Part shown: positions 1-12,469 of the stretch, piece by piece
Layout of the letters: each line of letters starts with the position of its first letter
How positions within the stretch are numbered: position 1 is the stretch's first letter
Assembly: GCA_947034885.2 (NCBI GenBank)
Contig: OX344753.2
Span: 21,204,001-21,268,000, forward strand
Source: Thuidium tamariscinum
Taxonomy: Eukaryota > Streptophyta > Bryopsida > Hypnales > Thuidiaceae
DNA length: 64,000 nt
Direction of reading: 5' to 3'
Made by a program: the position numbers and the translations under genes
Notes under the pieces: model-generated
Databases searched by the model: none
Told to the model about the DNA's origin: nothing
What the model saw: only the letters and a program-made list of their open reading frames with translations

Positions 1-700
1 TAAATATGGAGTAGGGTATAGAGAAAATAGAAGACATGTGTTGGAAAGGAACAGATGAGCAATGACCTTTCTAAAATCAGCAAATCCTAAAGCACAATAG
101 GGGTGTGAAGTTTTGAAAGTAAGGTGACTGAAACAGCTCATAGGTTGCACTGTAAAAGACCAGTTATGAACCTAAGGACCCTCTTGCAAAGTGTCAGAAG
201 AGAAATAAAAGTGGCTATTATCACATTCTCTAAGTCGGAAAAATAATTGATCACTGAAAATTTGAAAACACTTTAATACAACTAACTTCTTCTTGGAAAC
301 CATAATTAATTACTCATAAGTAGTTTTTATTTTATTTTCTAATATTTTTTTAAATTTTCTTTCTAATAGTCCACCCGTCACTTGATCTTTCTTCATGAAG
401 TACCTTTCTATGACCTTAATTGCAGTATAAGTGCAACAATACCACCTGAAACTGCCATTCCCACTCAGTCTCCACTTGGAATACATTTGCAATCCATTTT
501 AGGATTGATTTTAGAGTACGCTTTAAGGCACTGCGCGATTTTGGGTGTACCCACCTTACCTTATCTTTGAGGGATACAATTCCATTGAGCAGTGAAAACT
601 AAAATGATTATTTAGAATAGTTTAGACCAAACTTAATAGCCATTTTTCTAATTCTGAGGCAACCAGACGGAGCCTTGACCACTGAATTAAGTTTGTATTA
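1..700. other. AT-rich sequence, no gene seen
   Basis: Low-complexity AT-rich DNA. Short open frames at 310-570 on both strands overlap each other and show no recognisable family. I see no splice-linked exons, RNA gene or repeat here. Confidence 0.5.
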
Positions 701-840
701 TTAGATTGGAGGTCATGGGAGCAGCCAGAACCGAAGGTGATAACAGTTATTCCCACGTCCAGTCCCCAACTACACTACTGGGTCCCCAGCTACCAGCCAG
801 ACGGAGACGTCGCCCTCGTTCTTCATCGTGTCCAACGGGC

Positions 841-912
841 GACCATCGGTCTTTACGATCGACTACTGGGTCGATAAATCCTACCGAAGGACACTTCGAA
901 AGACCGATGGTC
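841..912. repeat. Short inverted repeat in the F-box upstream region
   Basis: GACCATCGGTCTTT at 841-854 is the exact reverse complement of 899-912. The 44-bp spacer is itself rich in GATCGA-like motifs. It could form a stem-loop or be a pair of binding sites. No function is claimed. Confidence 0.5.
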
Positions 913-1348
913 GATGAACTAGCGCCAGCTTGGTCGCGCGACCAGCGGTCTCTGTCTTCAATCCCCGGTCGCTTTACATAACGAACTCCGACCCCTGGTC
1001 CTTCAACAGGGCTCTTCACTGGCCTTGATGATGAGAGCGTCGTTGAGCAGCATTGCTTGCGATCCAAGCGCTCTCACTCCACGCAATCCCGCAGCTTTTC
1101 CCAATCGGATCTGTGTGCAAGGGATCGCACGGAATTCTAGAGGCAAAAATTTCCAATTTCACAGCAAGCACGAGATCTGGTGTATGAAGGGCATGTGTTT
1201 CTTGCTTTGCAGATTCAAGGATGTCGTCAATTGGGGTATGTCTTCGTTGTCGTCGATTGGAGTATGTCTGTAGAGCAGTGTGGGCGTTACGATCTGTATG
1301 TAGATCAGCGCAGTCGCGTAGAGTTTGGTCGATCAATTGTGCTTACAG

Positions 1349-1748
1349 CCAAACCTGTTTTCATCTTACCTCCTGGGTTCCCAATTTTTTCACTATGACG
1401 TTGTTGGAATGTGTGCTACAACCGATGGGAGTGTAGCAAGTGTGCAGGGTTTGTTCGTTTAGAGAAAGGCGTGATCGAGAGGGTTGAGTGGATTGGAAAT
1501 GACTCGCTTGTAGATGCAGGGGTTGAAGCTTGTGGGAATTCTTGGGGATGGCAGCCAAACCTGTTTTCATCTTATCCCTTGGGGTCCCAATTTTTCACAA
1601 TGACGTAGTTGAAATGTGTATTACAATCGACGATAGTGTGGCAAGTGTGCAGGGTTTGCCATTTTTAGAGTGAAGAGGATTGAGTGTATTTCAATAAACT
1701 CGCCTGTAGATGCAGGGATTGAAGCTTGTGGGAATTCTTGGGGATGAT
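1349..1748. repeat. Two-copy tandem duplication, about 206 bp per unit
   Basis: The segment beginning CCAAACCTGTTTTCATCTTA at 1349 recurs at 1555. Both units then run through the same landmarks: a CCCAATTTTT tract, AAGTGTGCAGGGTTTG, a GTAGATGCAGGG block and GAAGCTTGTGGGAATTCTTG. Copies have diverged by substitutions and small indels. The duplication lies about 1.5 kb upstream of the F-box coding start, possibly in its leader. Confidence 0.8.
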
Positions 1749-3269
1749 CTCAGTGCCTGTCTTATTTGTGAATCTCCTGCTTTTTTCTGAAGAGGTATTG
1801 TTAAGGACATGGCGAGGGTGAGATCTTGATTCGATGTGACTTTGGATGCTACAGATTGAGAGTATGGAAGACTATGGGGGTGGACGTGCTTGGAGGTGGG
1901 ATTTCACTAACGTTGTGGACTTTATCTGCCTCATTGTGAATTTCACATGTTGATTTTTGGATTATTCGTGGTAGGGTTTCTGAATTGCTTTTCTTGCTCG
2001 TTGCAGAGTGAGAAGTGTGCAATGGACAGACTGGTAGGGTTTCTTCAAACGCTGTGCCCGAGGTAGGATCTTCAAGGCTACTACCACGAGGACACAAACC
2101 CAATTTGTTTAGCTGACTCCTGCATTTGATGTAACTTCAGATTAAGACTGCTGTTGTGTTTCCTCTGGTGAGGATCTGTGTTAAGTTTTTGTGATTTAAG
2201 AGTTGTCAGAGTCTTGGTGATTCGCTGGAAATAACAGTCTAGGCAGTGTTGACCACCCACTATTTTAGCTGCATGATGATTGGCAATGACTTCACAATGA
2301 GACTCAATTTTTGCCTCTACGACAATCTTGGGATGAGAAAAATAGGGTGTTCTTATAGGGATGCTATTAGTGTCGATGCTTCCATTCTTGAATTCAAGGT
2401 GTTAGAGGATCCCTTTCAATGATACAAAGAGCATGGAAATTGGAGTATCTAGGTACCTTGATTCTTCCTTGAATTAGCTTCTGGACCCAAGGTGTTCACA
2501 GCTCAAGAATATAATGAATGATAAAATATTGTGTGATCATATTCTTGTAGGTTTAGGCGGGTACTGACACGTCCTGCGAGGAAAATTGCATTTCATGGCG
2601 TGCAATGACGAAGGCTAGAAGACCCTTGTAACCTGTTGTTAGCAAGCATCTAGATGAGGCGTTTCTTGAGGAAGAAGGTTACCAAGGCTGCTGGAGCTGA
2701 ATGACATCCAAACAGAAAGGGATGCAACTCCAGGTGTGAATAGTGTGCCTACTTCAGACAGCAAGTCTCGTTATGTTCATGCAGTGCGAGAGTGCTAATG
2801 GAGCTGAATTCAATATCGGTTTGGAAGCCATGTTTTGGGCTAATTCGGATACTCAGCTCAGTTCTTTATACATTTACATTTGAGTACCACATTGTCATTA
2901 ATTGGACACCCTTAATATCATTGGGAGGCTCTTGTGAAATCACTATGACCAGAGGGAAACATCCTTATGAAAGGTGCCGGATATCTGTGTCACCTCTTAC
3001 TGATTCAATTCATGGAGAGGAAAACAATGACTACTCCTTAACCCCTAAATGATGAATGCTTTTGAAATCCAGTTGATATTCATTGAGGAAGCTCCTTCGA
3101 TGAAGATTCTGTACTTATTCAATAGTAAGAAGAAAAAATGATGTTTATGGATCAATGGCACAGATACTTTGTAGTTACTCTTATCTATCATGATTCTTAA
3201 AATTGATATTATTATTTTTGTAACTCGGGGTTAATTCGCATTTCTGAAACTGTGCAGTCACGCTCAACA

Positions 3270-5510
3270 ATGACATCTGAGACTGGTTCCAGAAGACGAA
3301 GAGGAAAGGAAGAACTATGCCGGCGTCTGATCCCTGGTCTTCCAGACGAGCTTTCTCTGCTTTGCTTGGCACGAGTACCTCGTGCTCGGCAAGCTGTTCT
3401 TAGTGCCGTTTGCCGCAGCTGGCGACGACTCTTGCAGGGCCGTATTTTGTATGACATCCGGCAAGAGCTCTCTCTTACCCAAGAATGGCTCTTTCTGTGG
3501 ACCCAGGTACATTGTTTTGCATTGTCCTTTTCTGCTATAGGAGATGATTCATTGCTTCTGCACACACAGTAGGGTAATCAGATTTGCACCGTTTCTACAA
3601 AACGTGCAATGACAGAGTAAGCCCATTAATTACATTGAGGAATACATTGAGGAATAAATGACTGCATCGTCGTATTCGATAAAATGGAAAGTTTCAAGAA
3701 ATTGGCACTTTTCCAGACACCCTTATGGAACCTGGGGACTGTATCCGCTCTCAAATTTAGATCTTTGTGCACTTCAATGTCAAAATTTTGGCGCTCTGAA
3801 ACACGCCATTTTAGCGAACATGACCATTTTCCTTTGGCATGAGGAAGCTAAGTAAGAATTTCAGGGCAAAAGCATGGACCATAGTACATAAGTTTTTCAA
3901 TAGTGATGTACGATCAACATATGTTAAGTACGTGAAGATAGGGTCTTTTATCAATGAAGTATGAGTTTAAAGTCAATTTACCTCTGGTGGATGTTCTCAA
4001 AAGTGAATATAAGGATGGAGTAATATCTCAACACTTCTGTCCCGTTTGGTTTATTAGGATCTGGCAAGAGCCAATGTGTGGCATGGGTATGACCCTCAAT
4101 CAAATCGATGGTTTACACTGCCACCTTTGCCCAATGAACAGCGCACTGCTGCCAACTCTGCATCCGCAGTGGTGGATGGCAAGCTCTTTGTCGTAGGGGG
4201 GCAACTGGACAATGGCAATGCCTGCAGCTGTGTCTCATACTTTGATATGCAGCTCTACTGCTGGAAATCTGCAACTCCTCTAAACATTCCTCGGGCCAAA
4301 TGCATGGCAGGTTGATCATCCTCAGGAACCCTGGTCCTTTCCAATTTTTTATTCACTTAATTCACAAGTTTAATCCTCTTAACCCCCGAGTGCCCAAGCT
4401 AAAAAAAAGATTACAATTTGGAATTCTACTTTAGTCGATAATTGTAACTTTCAAAACATATTTCTATTGTTCAACAATGTAGGCTTTGACTTTTTTTCAC
4501 CAGTACATCTTGTTACCTTCTTTGGAAACTTCTGAAATAATTTATTTCAACTCCTGTAGATATGAAAGTGTCTACTTTGGGGCACTTAGGGGTTAAACTT
4601 ACAACAAGCACACAACTTAAACGTTTGATATTGTCGAGCCACCTGAAGTGCTGATGCATACATGATGTGAGTTTTGTTATGTGTTGTGGTAGCTTATTAA
4701 ATGAACTTCATGAGCAGGTGCTATCAACAATCAACTGTATGTAGTCGGAGGATTTTCGGAACGGGATCAGGATGCAGGGCCAACTGCCGAGGCTTACAAC
4801 CCAATTAGCAATCAATGGCGCCGCATTTCGTCGATGAAAATCTCCATGGAGCTTTACGACTCTGCTGTCGTGGACAACAAGTTTTATGTGGTGAACTCTT
4901 CCAGTGAGAATCTGGTTGGGCTTGTTTACGACCCAAAATTAGATGAATGGGTATACATGGCCCATGGACTCAATACAGGTATATTCCACCCACATACATT
5001 ATTGTTTTCAATCCTGTGAAAGAGGAGTTTCCAAGCATGTGATTCTGAACCTACTGTAGCTACACTGGAGATCGTAATTCGTTTGTGAGGGACCTTCGTT
5101 GATAATAGTTTTGGTTCGGAACAGGTTGGCAGTCCAAAACTGCTGCTATGAATGGCAGGTTATATGCTGTCGGCGATTCGCATTCACTTGAAGGCAAGAA
5201 TGAGATCTCTGTGTATAACGGGAAGAAGGATTGCTGGGAAACCGTGAAGGGAGTTTTAGAGGATTCTGCGCCAGTTCTGGCCTGGGGACCGGAGCTCGTG
5301 AGCTTGAGTGGAAGGCTTTTTATTGTGGGAACAGGCTTGCAACCTCGGATAGGAACAAGCCGAGCAGCTGTGGCTGTTGTAGAGGTGAACGATTCCAAGA
5401 CGGAGTCCTCCAAGTTATCTGCCTCACTGCAATTTTATGAAGATATCACTGGCAAGATTGAGTTCGCCGATCCTCTGCCCAGGGGTGCGTGTCAAGTCTT
5501 AGCACTCTGA
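3270..5510 (+). CDS. F-box/kelch-repeat protein
   Basis: Four exons join in frame: 3270-3506, 4058-4310, 4718-4978 and 5125-5510, giving 378 residues. All introns are GT-AG with matching phases (0, 1, 1). An F-box lies at residues 20-57 (GLPDELSLLCLARVPR, then VCRSWRRLL) after a basic N-terminus. Kelch-type repeats follow, seen as VVDGKLFVVGG, INNQLYVVGGF, VVDNKFYVVNS, MNGRLYAVGDS and LSGRLFIVGTG, each preceded by a YDP/YNP..W strand. F-box/kelch proteins act as substrate receptors of SCF ubiquitin ligases: the F-box binds a Skp1-like subunit and the kelch propeller binds the target. The target here is unknown. The first ATG after the acceptor at 3257 was chosen as start. The layout resembles Arabidopsis F-box/kelch proteins of the At1g16250 type (from memory). 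Confidence 0.88.
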
Positions 5511-6060
5511 TGGTGTGCCTTGTACAGTCGGAGTAGAACTTTCTACTACCGTTCATCAGTAATAACTGGCCAGATCCCATCTCAGGCATGCCGTATGAGA
5601 CGTATCGGTTATGAGCCGTGTTTTGTTTCCTTCCTGTTTCTGGATGATTTCAGGGGTGGACGCTGTCAGTTTTCGTTTGGTTGAATGGTGGTTCTCGTAT
5701 CTTTTCTGCCTAGACTTGTTCAGAGCAGGCAACGAAATGCTGCTGAAATTTGTCCGGAGATTTTCATGTTTTGCAGTCTCTTTGGTCCTCGTAGGTTTAT
5801 TGAAAATCTGTTATGATTTCAGAAAGTATCCAATTAGGAGACAATGCTGCTCCGAGAGCTGTGGCCCCCTTTTCTTGTGGATTCAAAAATACTGGGGAGA
5901 AGCAAACCCAAATGAACTTGCACCTTGATTTGTTGAGATTCTTGGAAATAGACATATGTGAGGGTGACCATGAAACGGATATCAAAGAAATTTCTTCCAC
6001 ACGTTCTTGCTTTAGTATAATGCAAGATTCTATGGTTGAATCTGAAAAAAAATAAAATTT
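5511..6060 (+). other. Probable 3' UTR and flank of the F-box gene
   Basis: After the TGA the sequence keeps genic composition to about 6.0 kb, then turns AT-rich. An AATAAA hexamer lies near 6050 and could be the polyadenylation signal. Open frames at 5611-5928 and 5813-6055 overlap and have no recognisable domain, so I treat them as UTR. Confidence 0.4.
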
Positions 6061-7847
6061 GAAAGTTTATTTACTCCTTACAGCAGAGTTGGTGGTTTTG
6101 AGTATTTTTTGATGGAAAAAAAAAGGCTCGACACTTTATAGGAAAATTTATTGTCTTGATTGGCTAGATTAAATCCATAATTGGAAAATAAGGTGATATT
6201 GTTTATTGCCTTCAATGGCTTGTGTCATTGGCTATGATGATGCAAACACAATCAATCCAAATAAAATTTTGCTATCAAATCCAAATAATTAGCAAGAGTT
6301 TTTGTCCTTTCTAATCTTCTATGGCATCATTACTTTGATGAGAAAGCTTGCTTCTTTAAATCAATTCACATTGACCTTAGCAAGTCAATTCTTCAATCAA
6401 TTACTTCACCCTAGATGTATGTAGCTCAAGTTCACATACCAACTAAATAAAGTCACCTCAAGTTCACATAACGGCTAAATAATGTCACCTCAAGTTTACA
6501 TAATAGCTAAATAATGTCACCTTTGCTATCAATATCAACAACACAAGCCTTTCACATCAATGAGCCACATCAATGAGTCCTTGATTAACACACATATTTT
6601 GAGTGAGGTTTTATTCATAATTCCTCATATATAGCTTCTATTAACAGTAAGTCTCCCCATTGTAGAGTTTTGTTTAAAATTTGTAGCATATATATGTTTT
6701 CATTATTTACAATAAATATCAAACACATTAGGTATAGAATCTTTGTGTTGTTTATGATATCTACTTGAAAAGCCTACTCCATCTAATTGTCTCACTATTC
6801 CTCATAACTTTTTCCAATTGGGCAAAATTTAGTCTTGAACTCTATTGGTGTCCATAAGAATTTATGTTTGTATGTTTCAGATGATGAAGGTATTCAAAGA
6901 AAATGCAAGGCCATTTACTTTTAGGGTATGCACACAATCTCTTTTCTTTTCAATCATTGTGTTCATCCTTGACACCTTCAATGCACTCATAGTTTCTTTG
7001 TTTAAAAAAAATGAATCAACTATGTGCAATTGTGCATATATTAGCAAAACTTGCATTGAGTGTCATTGCAATAAAAGGCATCCATAAACTTGGTCAATCT
7101 TTCTGATCTATCAATGTGCTTGCTAAAAAAAAGAAGCAAATTGACAAATTAATCATGAAGGTTGACCAACTAGTTTTATTTTCACCAACTTACCTTTTAA
7201 TTCAATCTAACAATGTGGTTTCTCATTCAATAGATGGAACTCACTTTTATTACATGAAATGAAAGGGCTATTGTACCTTTTGGAAAATCACCCTACAAAT
7301 TGTAAGCATTGCCACCCCTACCCCACATATAGATCCAAGATGGCAAAAAGGCAATCCAAACTCATTGGCTATCTCCATCCACCATAGCAATGAAGGAGTC
7401 CAATTAGCAAAAATAAGCTCATCAAAAATTGAAGAATTCTATACAACACACTATGGACAATTTAGTTTTGACTGCACCTAGAGTTTGAAGATCTTTATCT
7501 TTTTTTTGTAATTCAAAAACAATCCTATACTAAAAGCTAGTGATAGGGGTTATTCTCAAAAAGCAATTTCCATTACTCTAGCAACAACTTCAGAGGAGAC
7601 ACAAGGTTTTTTTTTTAATCACTCTATGCTGAAACTTTGAAATTGAGTTGTGGCAAAGTCAACATTATGATTCCTTGAATTTGGGGTGCTTTAGCAATTT
7701 AAATGGTTAGGAGTTATTTTTCAGAAAATAAACCCAAAAAAGATATTTCAAATCAACCTAAATGGGTAGTTGTGAGAATGAAATCTTACATTTGTGTCAA
7801 ACTTTGACCCACAAAATGACACAATACCAAGGGCTGAAAAAATCACT
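6061..7847. other. AT-rich intergenic sequence
   Basis: No gene seen. It contains one small tandem repeat (6423-6518) and many A/T runs. The 80-residue open frame at 6845-7087 has no recognised family. Confidence 0.5.
6423..6518. repeat. Three-copy 32-bp tandem repeat
   Basis: Units at 6423-6454, 6455-6486 and 6487-6518 share the pattern CTCAAGTTCACATA..CTAAATAA.GTC with a few substitutions. Copies abut with no spacers, so this is not a CRISPR-like array. Confidence 0.85.
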
Positions 7848-8140
7848 CATTAGAAGAAATTTGAGGGCATTAGGAGACTGCGGGTTCCTGGACTGCGGGA
7901 ACGCAGTTTCTGCCCTGTGAACCCGAATCCTACGTGGTCGGGACACTGCCACGTAATATATATTTTCTTTTTTCAAATTTTTTTTTGACTTATTTTCATA
8001 TTTCAGGACCCAAAAAAAAATTTTTTTTTTTTTTTTTTTTTTTCCGATAAAAATCGGCCTGACAGAGTTCTGCGGCATTGGGAGCCGTTTCGGGAACAGA
8101 CCCGAAACGGTCCTGTAATGCCCTCAAATTTCATCTAATG
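7848..8140. mobile_element. Foldback MITE, 293 bp, GC-rich ends
   Basis: Terminal inverted repeats start CATTAGAAGAAATTTGAGGG and end with its near complement CCCTCAAATTTCATCTAATG. Inside each end lie GC-rich blocks (ACTGCGGG, CGTTTCGGG) around a poly-T core. No transposase is encoded. No target-site duplication is clear. It lies just left of the element at 8160. Confidence 0.7.
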
Positions 8141-8159
8141 CTTATAACTACACATGCTA

Positions 8160-8894
8160 GGGTGATTGCAAGAAACACTTGTCCTATTTTTTGCCCCCTT
8201 GGCCCTTGACCTCTAACATGTAGTTTTTTGCTCATAACTTTTGTATAGTTTTCCCTATCAACTTGAAATTTGTAATGAAGGTGCATACAAAAGTTTTATA
8301 TGTTGTGTATTTTTTTCAATTTAAAAAAAATTATTTTACTATTTTAAAACTTCCCCCGATTGGCTGTCTACCTTGGCCATTTTGGGGTTTTTTAGTCCTA
8401 TTTTTGACCCAAAAATGCAAATTTTGAGCTGAAAATTGGCATGCTTAGATATATAGTATAGTTACACAATCCCTAAAAAGGATTTTTGAAAATATTAAAC
8501 TGTCCAACTTCCACATGTCGTCAAAGTGGCTGACTTTGTGCAAGTGTAGAGAATAGAATTTATTTTTTCCAAAGATAAAATTTGTTGGAAAAGAAATACC
8601 TTTACTTGAAGAAAAAAATTCTTTTTTATTTTCATTTTTTGAATTTTTTTACTATTTTTACCAAATTAGTGAAAAAAGAGCTATTTTCATTGTATTTTCC
8701 ATTGTCTATAACATTTAGAGAAAAAATTTCTTAGGTCTGAATTTCAAGAGACATAATATTCTCATTGCTCTTCAAATTATTCATATTTTTTTCAATTTAA
8801 AAAAAATTTATTTCAAAGGGTCATAGGACTCACAGGACTCATTGATTTTGAGCCATTTTGAGCCAAAACCGGTAAGTGTTTCTTGCAACGACCC
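8160..8894. mobile_element. Foldback element, GGGTGATTGC family, copy 1
   Basis: The left end GGGTGATTGCAAGAAACAC is matched by an inverted right end AAGTGTTTCTTGCAACGACCC-like terminus at 8874-8894. The flanks carry GCTA on both sides (8156-8159 and 8895-8898), a 4-bp target-site duplication. The tandem unit it entered has uninterrupted relatives near 9280 and 9450, which act as approximate empty sites. It is non-autonomous, with no open frame of note. Confidence 0.8.
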
Positions 8895-9620
8895 GCTACT
8901 AGATTTCAAATATCTTTTTTTGTGTGAGTCTTTTGAACTTGCACTACAAGAGAAAGGGGTGTTTTAAGTAGTATCCTAGACATCATGTCTTTTAAGTAAT
9001 GTCTTTTAAGTAAGGTTTTAAGTAAAATTTTACTAAAAAGACTGTCTTTTTAGTAAAATTTTACTTAAAACCTTACTTAAAAGACATTACTTAAAAGACG
9101 TGATGTTTAGGACACTACTTAAAACACCCCTTTCTCTTGTAGTGTTGACATTTGGCACACATATTATCAACATACGGGTGTTTTCATGAAAAGAATTTAA
9201 TGGCAAGAAAAGTTTTTTCAATCCTTAGGAGGGTGGTAAAGTTGACAATAGTGAAATTGTCCCTACAACTATACACGTTGGTAGATTTTGAATATCTTTT
9301 CTTGTCTAAATCTTTTGGTTTTGAAATTTAGTACAATTATTATCAAGATATAAATGATCTCATGACACAAAAATTTGGCAAAAAAGAAAATTTCAATCCT
9401 TGAGAGGGTGGCAAAGTTGGCAGTATTGAAATTTTTCTCACAACTACACATGTTAGTAGACTTTGATTATCTTATTTTGTTTTGATCTTTAGGTCATGAA
9501 AGTTGGAACATATATTATTAATATAGAGATGATTTAGAAAAAAACTCATGGTAAAAAAACAAATTTTTAGCTCTTAGGAGGGTGTCAAAGTTGGTAGTAG
9601 TGGAACTTCTTTCACTGGGA
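8895..9620. repeat. Degenerate tandem repeat, about 170-185 bp per unit
   Basis: Landmarks recur in order: TAGATTTTGAATATCTT, then a TATTATCAA..ATA block, then a GGAGGGTGGCAAAGTTG block, seen near 9227, 9410 and 9577. The first unit is split by the elements at 8160-8894 and 8942-9144. Copies are well diverged. Confidence 0.7.
8942..9144. mobile_element. CACTA-type foldback MITE, copy 1
   Basis: A 203-bp near-perfect hairpin begins CACTACAAGAGAAAGGGG and ends with its complement in CTTGTAGTG. It is flanked by TTG on both sides (8939-8941 and 9145-9147). CACTAC termini with a 3-bp duplication are the hallmark of CACTA (En/Spm) elements. It has no coding capacity, so it would depend on a transposase elsewhere. 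It sits inside a tandem-repeat unit. Confidence 0.88.
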
Positions 9621-9842
9621 ATGCAAAGATTTGTAAATGAATTGTTCCCCATTGTATAGTACATGAAGGTCAAATTTGGCACTTAGGTGTCAAAATTGAA
9701 TTTCCATATTAGATTTTTAGAGGTTTATATCAACTCACACCATTTTCAAGATGACATGTGCACTTTTGTACAAAAATGACTTAATTTATATTGAATTTGA
9801 CCTTCACATAGGATATCTAAAGCTTTAGGACTACTTTGATCT

Positions 9843-10061
9843 CACTACAAGAGAAAGGGGTGTTTTAAGTGAGTTTTTAAGTATAGTCCTAGACATAAGA
9901 TTATAAATAATGATCTTTAAGGCAATTTTCAACAAATTTTTTTAAATACATGTATTTCTATTAAATTTTTGCCAAAAATTGCCTTAAAGGTCAATATTTA
10001 TAATCTTATGTCTAGTACTATACTTAAAAACTTATTTAAAACATCCCTTTCTCTTGTAGTG
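9843..10061. mobile_element. CACTA-type foldback MITE, copy 2
   Basis: A 219-bp hairpin with the same ends as the element at 8942 (CACTACAAGAGAAAGGGGTG and complement). It is flanked by TCT on both sides (9840-9842 and 10062-10064). The interior differs from copy 1 apart from the end blocks, so the two insertions are independent. Confidence 0.88.
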
Positions 10062-10238
10062 TCTTCAATTTAGGCTCTACCTTGCAATATGTCTATTTGC
10101 AACCATTGAAGAGAGATAATATTGAACATTAATTTCATTATATTGGGGACAATTTAGAGCTTCAAAAATTGCAAGGTTCAACAAAATATTTTTCAAATAG
10201 GTTGATTTGAGTCCCATGATTCAATTGGAGTTGATGGA

Positions 10239-11329
10239 GGGTGAATGCAAGAAACACTTAAAGCCTTTTGTCACACTTAGTTTTTTCTTTTTCTTTTAGC
10301 TATAACTTTTGTGTTTTAGCTTCAAATGACTCAAAAGTTATAGGGAAGCTACTCATAGCTATTATGTATCTAAAATGAATTTTGGATATTTTTTTTAAAT
10401 AATTTATTATTTTTAAATAGCCCCAAAAATTTCTCACAGTATTCGATTTAAGGGTTTTTAGCACCCCGTTTCTCCAAAAAAACGAATTTTGATCTAAAAT
10501 TTGGAGAGCGTGGTTTCCTAATAGACTTATCCCTATTGTAAAAAGGAATTCTAAAAAAATAAAATTTTAAGTGTTGTAGAAGTCCACAAAGAGAGCTTCA
10601 TTTTGCATTTTTTTCCAAAGGTATAAAACATTATTTTGGTGAGTTTTTTAGTCAAATCTCATCACCAAAAAGTTTTTTCAAGTTTTGTATTTTTATGTAT
10701 TTTTTTAAAAAGTAATAATATTTTTAACAAATTAAAATGTGACAAGTTGTATTTTCTTCACCAGAATTTTATGAGAATTCTATGTCCAAAGTTCCGGTGA
10801 AGAAAATACAACTTGTCACATTTTAACTTGTTAAAAATAGTATTATTTTTTTGAAAAATACATAAAAATACAAAACTTGAAAAAAAAATTTAGTGATGAG
10901 ATTTGACCAAAAAACTCACCAAAATAATGTTTTATACCTTTGGAAAAAAATGCAAAATGAAGCTCTCTTTGTGGACTTCTACAACACTTAAAAATAATTA
11001 TTTTTAGAATTCCTTTAAACAATAGGTATAAATCTATTAGGAGACCATGCTCTCTAAATTTTAGGTCAAAATTCGTTTTTTTGGAGAAACGGGGTGCTAA
11101 AAACCCTTAAATCGAGTACTATAAGAAATTTTTGGGGCTATTTAAAAATAATGCATTATTTTAAAAAAATATCCAAAATTCATTTTAGATAAATAATAGC
11201 TATGAGTAGCTTCTCTATAACTTTTGAGTCATTTGGAACTAAAAGACAAAAGTTATGGCTAAAAGAAAAAGAAAAAACTAGGGTGTGACAAAATGCAACA
11301 AATAGTACAAGTGTTTCTTGCATTCACCC
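10239..11329. mobile_element. Foldback element, GGGTGAATGC family, 1.09-kb palindrome
   Basis: Ends are GGGTGAATGCAAGAAACACT and its inverted copy at the right boundary. The whole element folds on itself: blocks such as TTGGAGAAACGGGGTGCTAA (right arm) mirror the left arm, and the two copies of GAAGAAAATACAACTTG-like sequence meet near 10785. Each arm is about 500 bp with only scattered mismatches and a short loop. Flanks TGGA and TAGA suggest a decayed 4-bp duplication. No protein is encoded. Transcription would give a long double-stranded RNA. Confidence 0.85.
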
Positions 11330-12465
11330 TAGAATGTAGATCCAAAAGAGTATTTTCACCCTAATACTAGCTAAACACAACAAGTTTCTATTGTTACAAA
11401 TCTTGATTTGGGGAGATTTTGAAAACTTTAGACAAAGTTGGAAGAAGAGTAGGAAACCAACCCCATAGTGATTTGTTCATGTCATAATGGCAAATTAACT
11501 ACAAGACTCAGGGACTCTGTCATATTATCCTAATTCATTATTGAATAATGTAATGAATTGCACAAATTTCTAAAAAACTAAAACTACAATAGATTTTTTA
11601 TCTGACAACAAATTAAGTATTCAGGAATCTTACAATATGATCCCAATCATGAATGTACGGTTCATTGAAGCTTACTACAAATCCTACCTCAATCTATATT
11701 CACACAAAATCAACAATACATGAAGATGAGCCTACCACCTATGGTTTTTATTAGATTGAACTATAAACTTCAATATTCATTTGATGGTGGCCTTTGAGGC
11801 CATTTGAAGCCAATCATGATCACATATGATGTTATGTTAAACATATGATATTCAAGGAATTGAGTTTGGAGAGACAATTCTAATCTCCAATCATTTAATC
11901 TTTCCATTAATATATTACATAGTCTTCTTTGAGATGCCTTTCATGAACATCATTGGATGAACTATAATTTTCAAATCAATCATCATCTAGATTGTAGATG
12001 GTTGGACATTCAAAAATTAAAGAGATCCATCTACACACAATATATGCATTTGGATGATTGTTGGTGAATCAATCACATATCCTATGTATTTAATATAGGT
12101 CAATATCCCACCATGTGAAAATTTTTACTAATACTAATTACAATCAAGATTTTGGTACTCTTTGTATGCACTAAAATATAGAAGTGATTATACTAAGATA
12201 TTTTTCATGATACTTATCCATTAATTTATTTGACTTTTCTTATAATGCCAAATTTATATTTCAAGAAATAACTTAATCATTTATTCAATGTGAGACTTTT
12301 TTATCAATCCTAAAGTGCAAATCTGAATATTCAAGGTTCCAAAAAACAGCTTGGCATTAATATTCAGTCACCTCCTAAAAATGAGTATGTTAGAGAATTG
12401 AAGGCACAAAGTTTAATCATATCTATGAAGGTGGACCTGACTGACTTGGTGTGTGCATCAAACCA
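11330..12465. other. AT-rich intergenic sequence
   Basis: No gene, RNA or clear repeat seen. Stops are frequent in every frame. Confidence 0.5.
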
Positions 12466-12469
12466 CGGG

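Larger units (their letters stand above)
701..3257 (+). promoter_or_regulatory. Upstream / leader region of the F-box gene
   Basis: This stretch is clearly less AT-rich than the bases before it, especially 700-1340. No frame encodes a recognisable protein; the open frames at 706-981 and 747-1067 are antisense to each other. A pyrimidine-rich tract ending in CAG at 3257 is a good splice acceptor 12 bases before the F-box ATG. The gene therefore probably has at least one non-coding 5' exon somewhere in this region. The donor was not identified. The promoter call is an inference from position and composition. Confidence 0.35.

Noticed and set aside
747..1336. Overlapping frames of about 90-106 codons on both strands
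   Set aside because: They mirror each other in a GC-richer block, have no domain, and lack splice or start support.
6423..6518. Possible CRISPR-like short direct repeats
   Set aside because: Units abut without spacers and the genome is eukaryotic; it is a plain tandem repeat.
10239..11329. Palindrome as an assembly artefact
   Set aside because: The arms differ by scattered substitutions and the element shares ends with three others, so it is a real foldback element.
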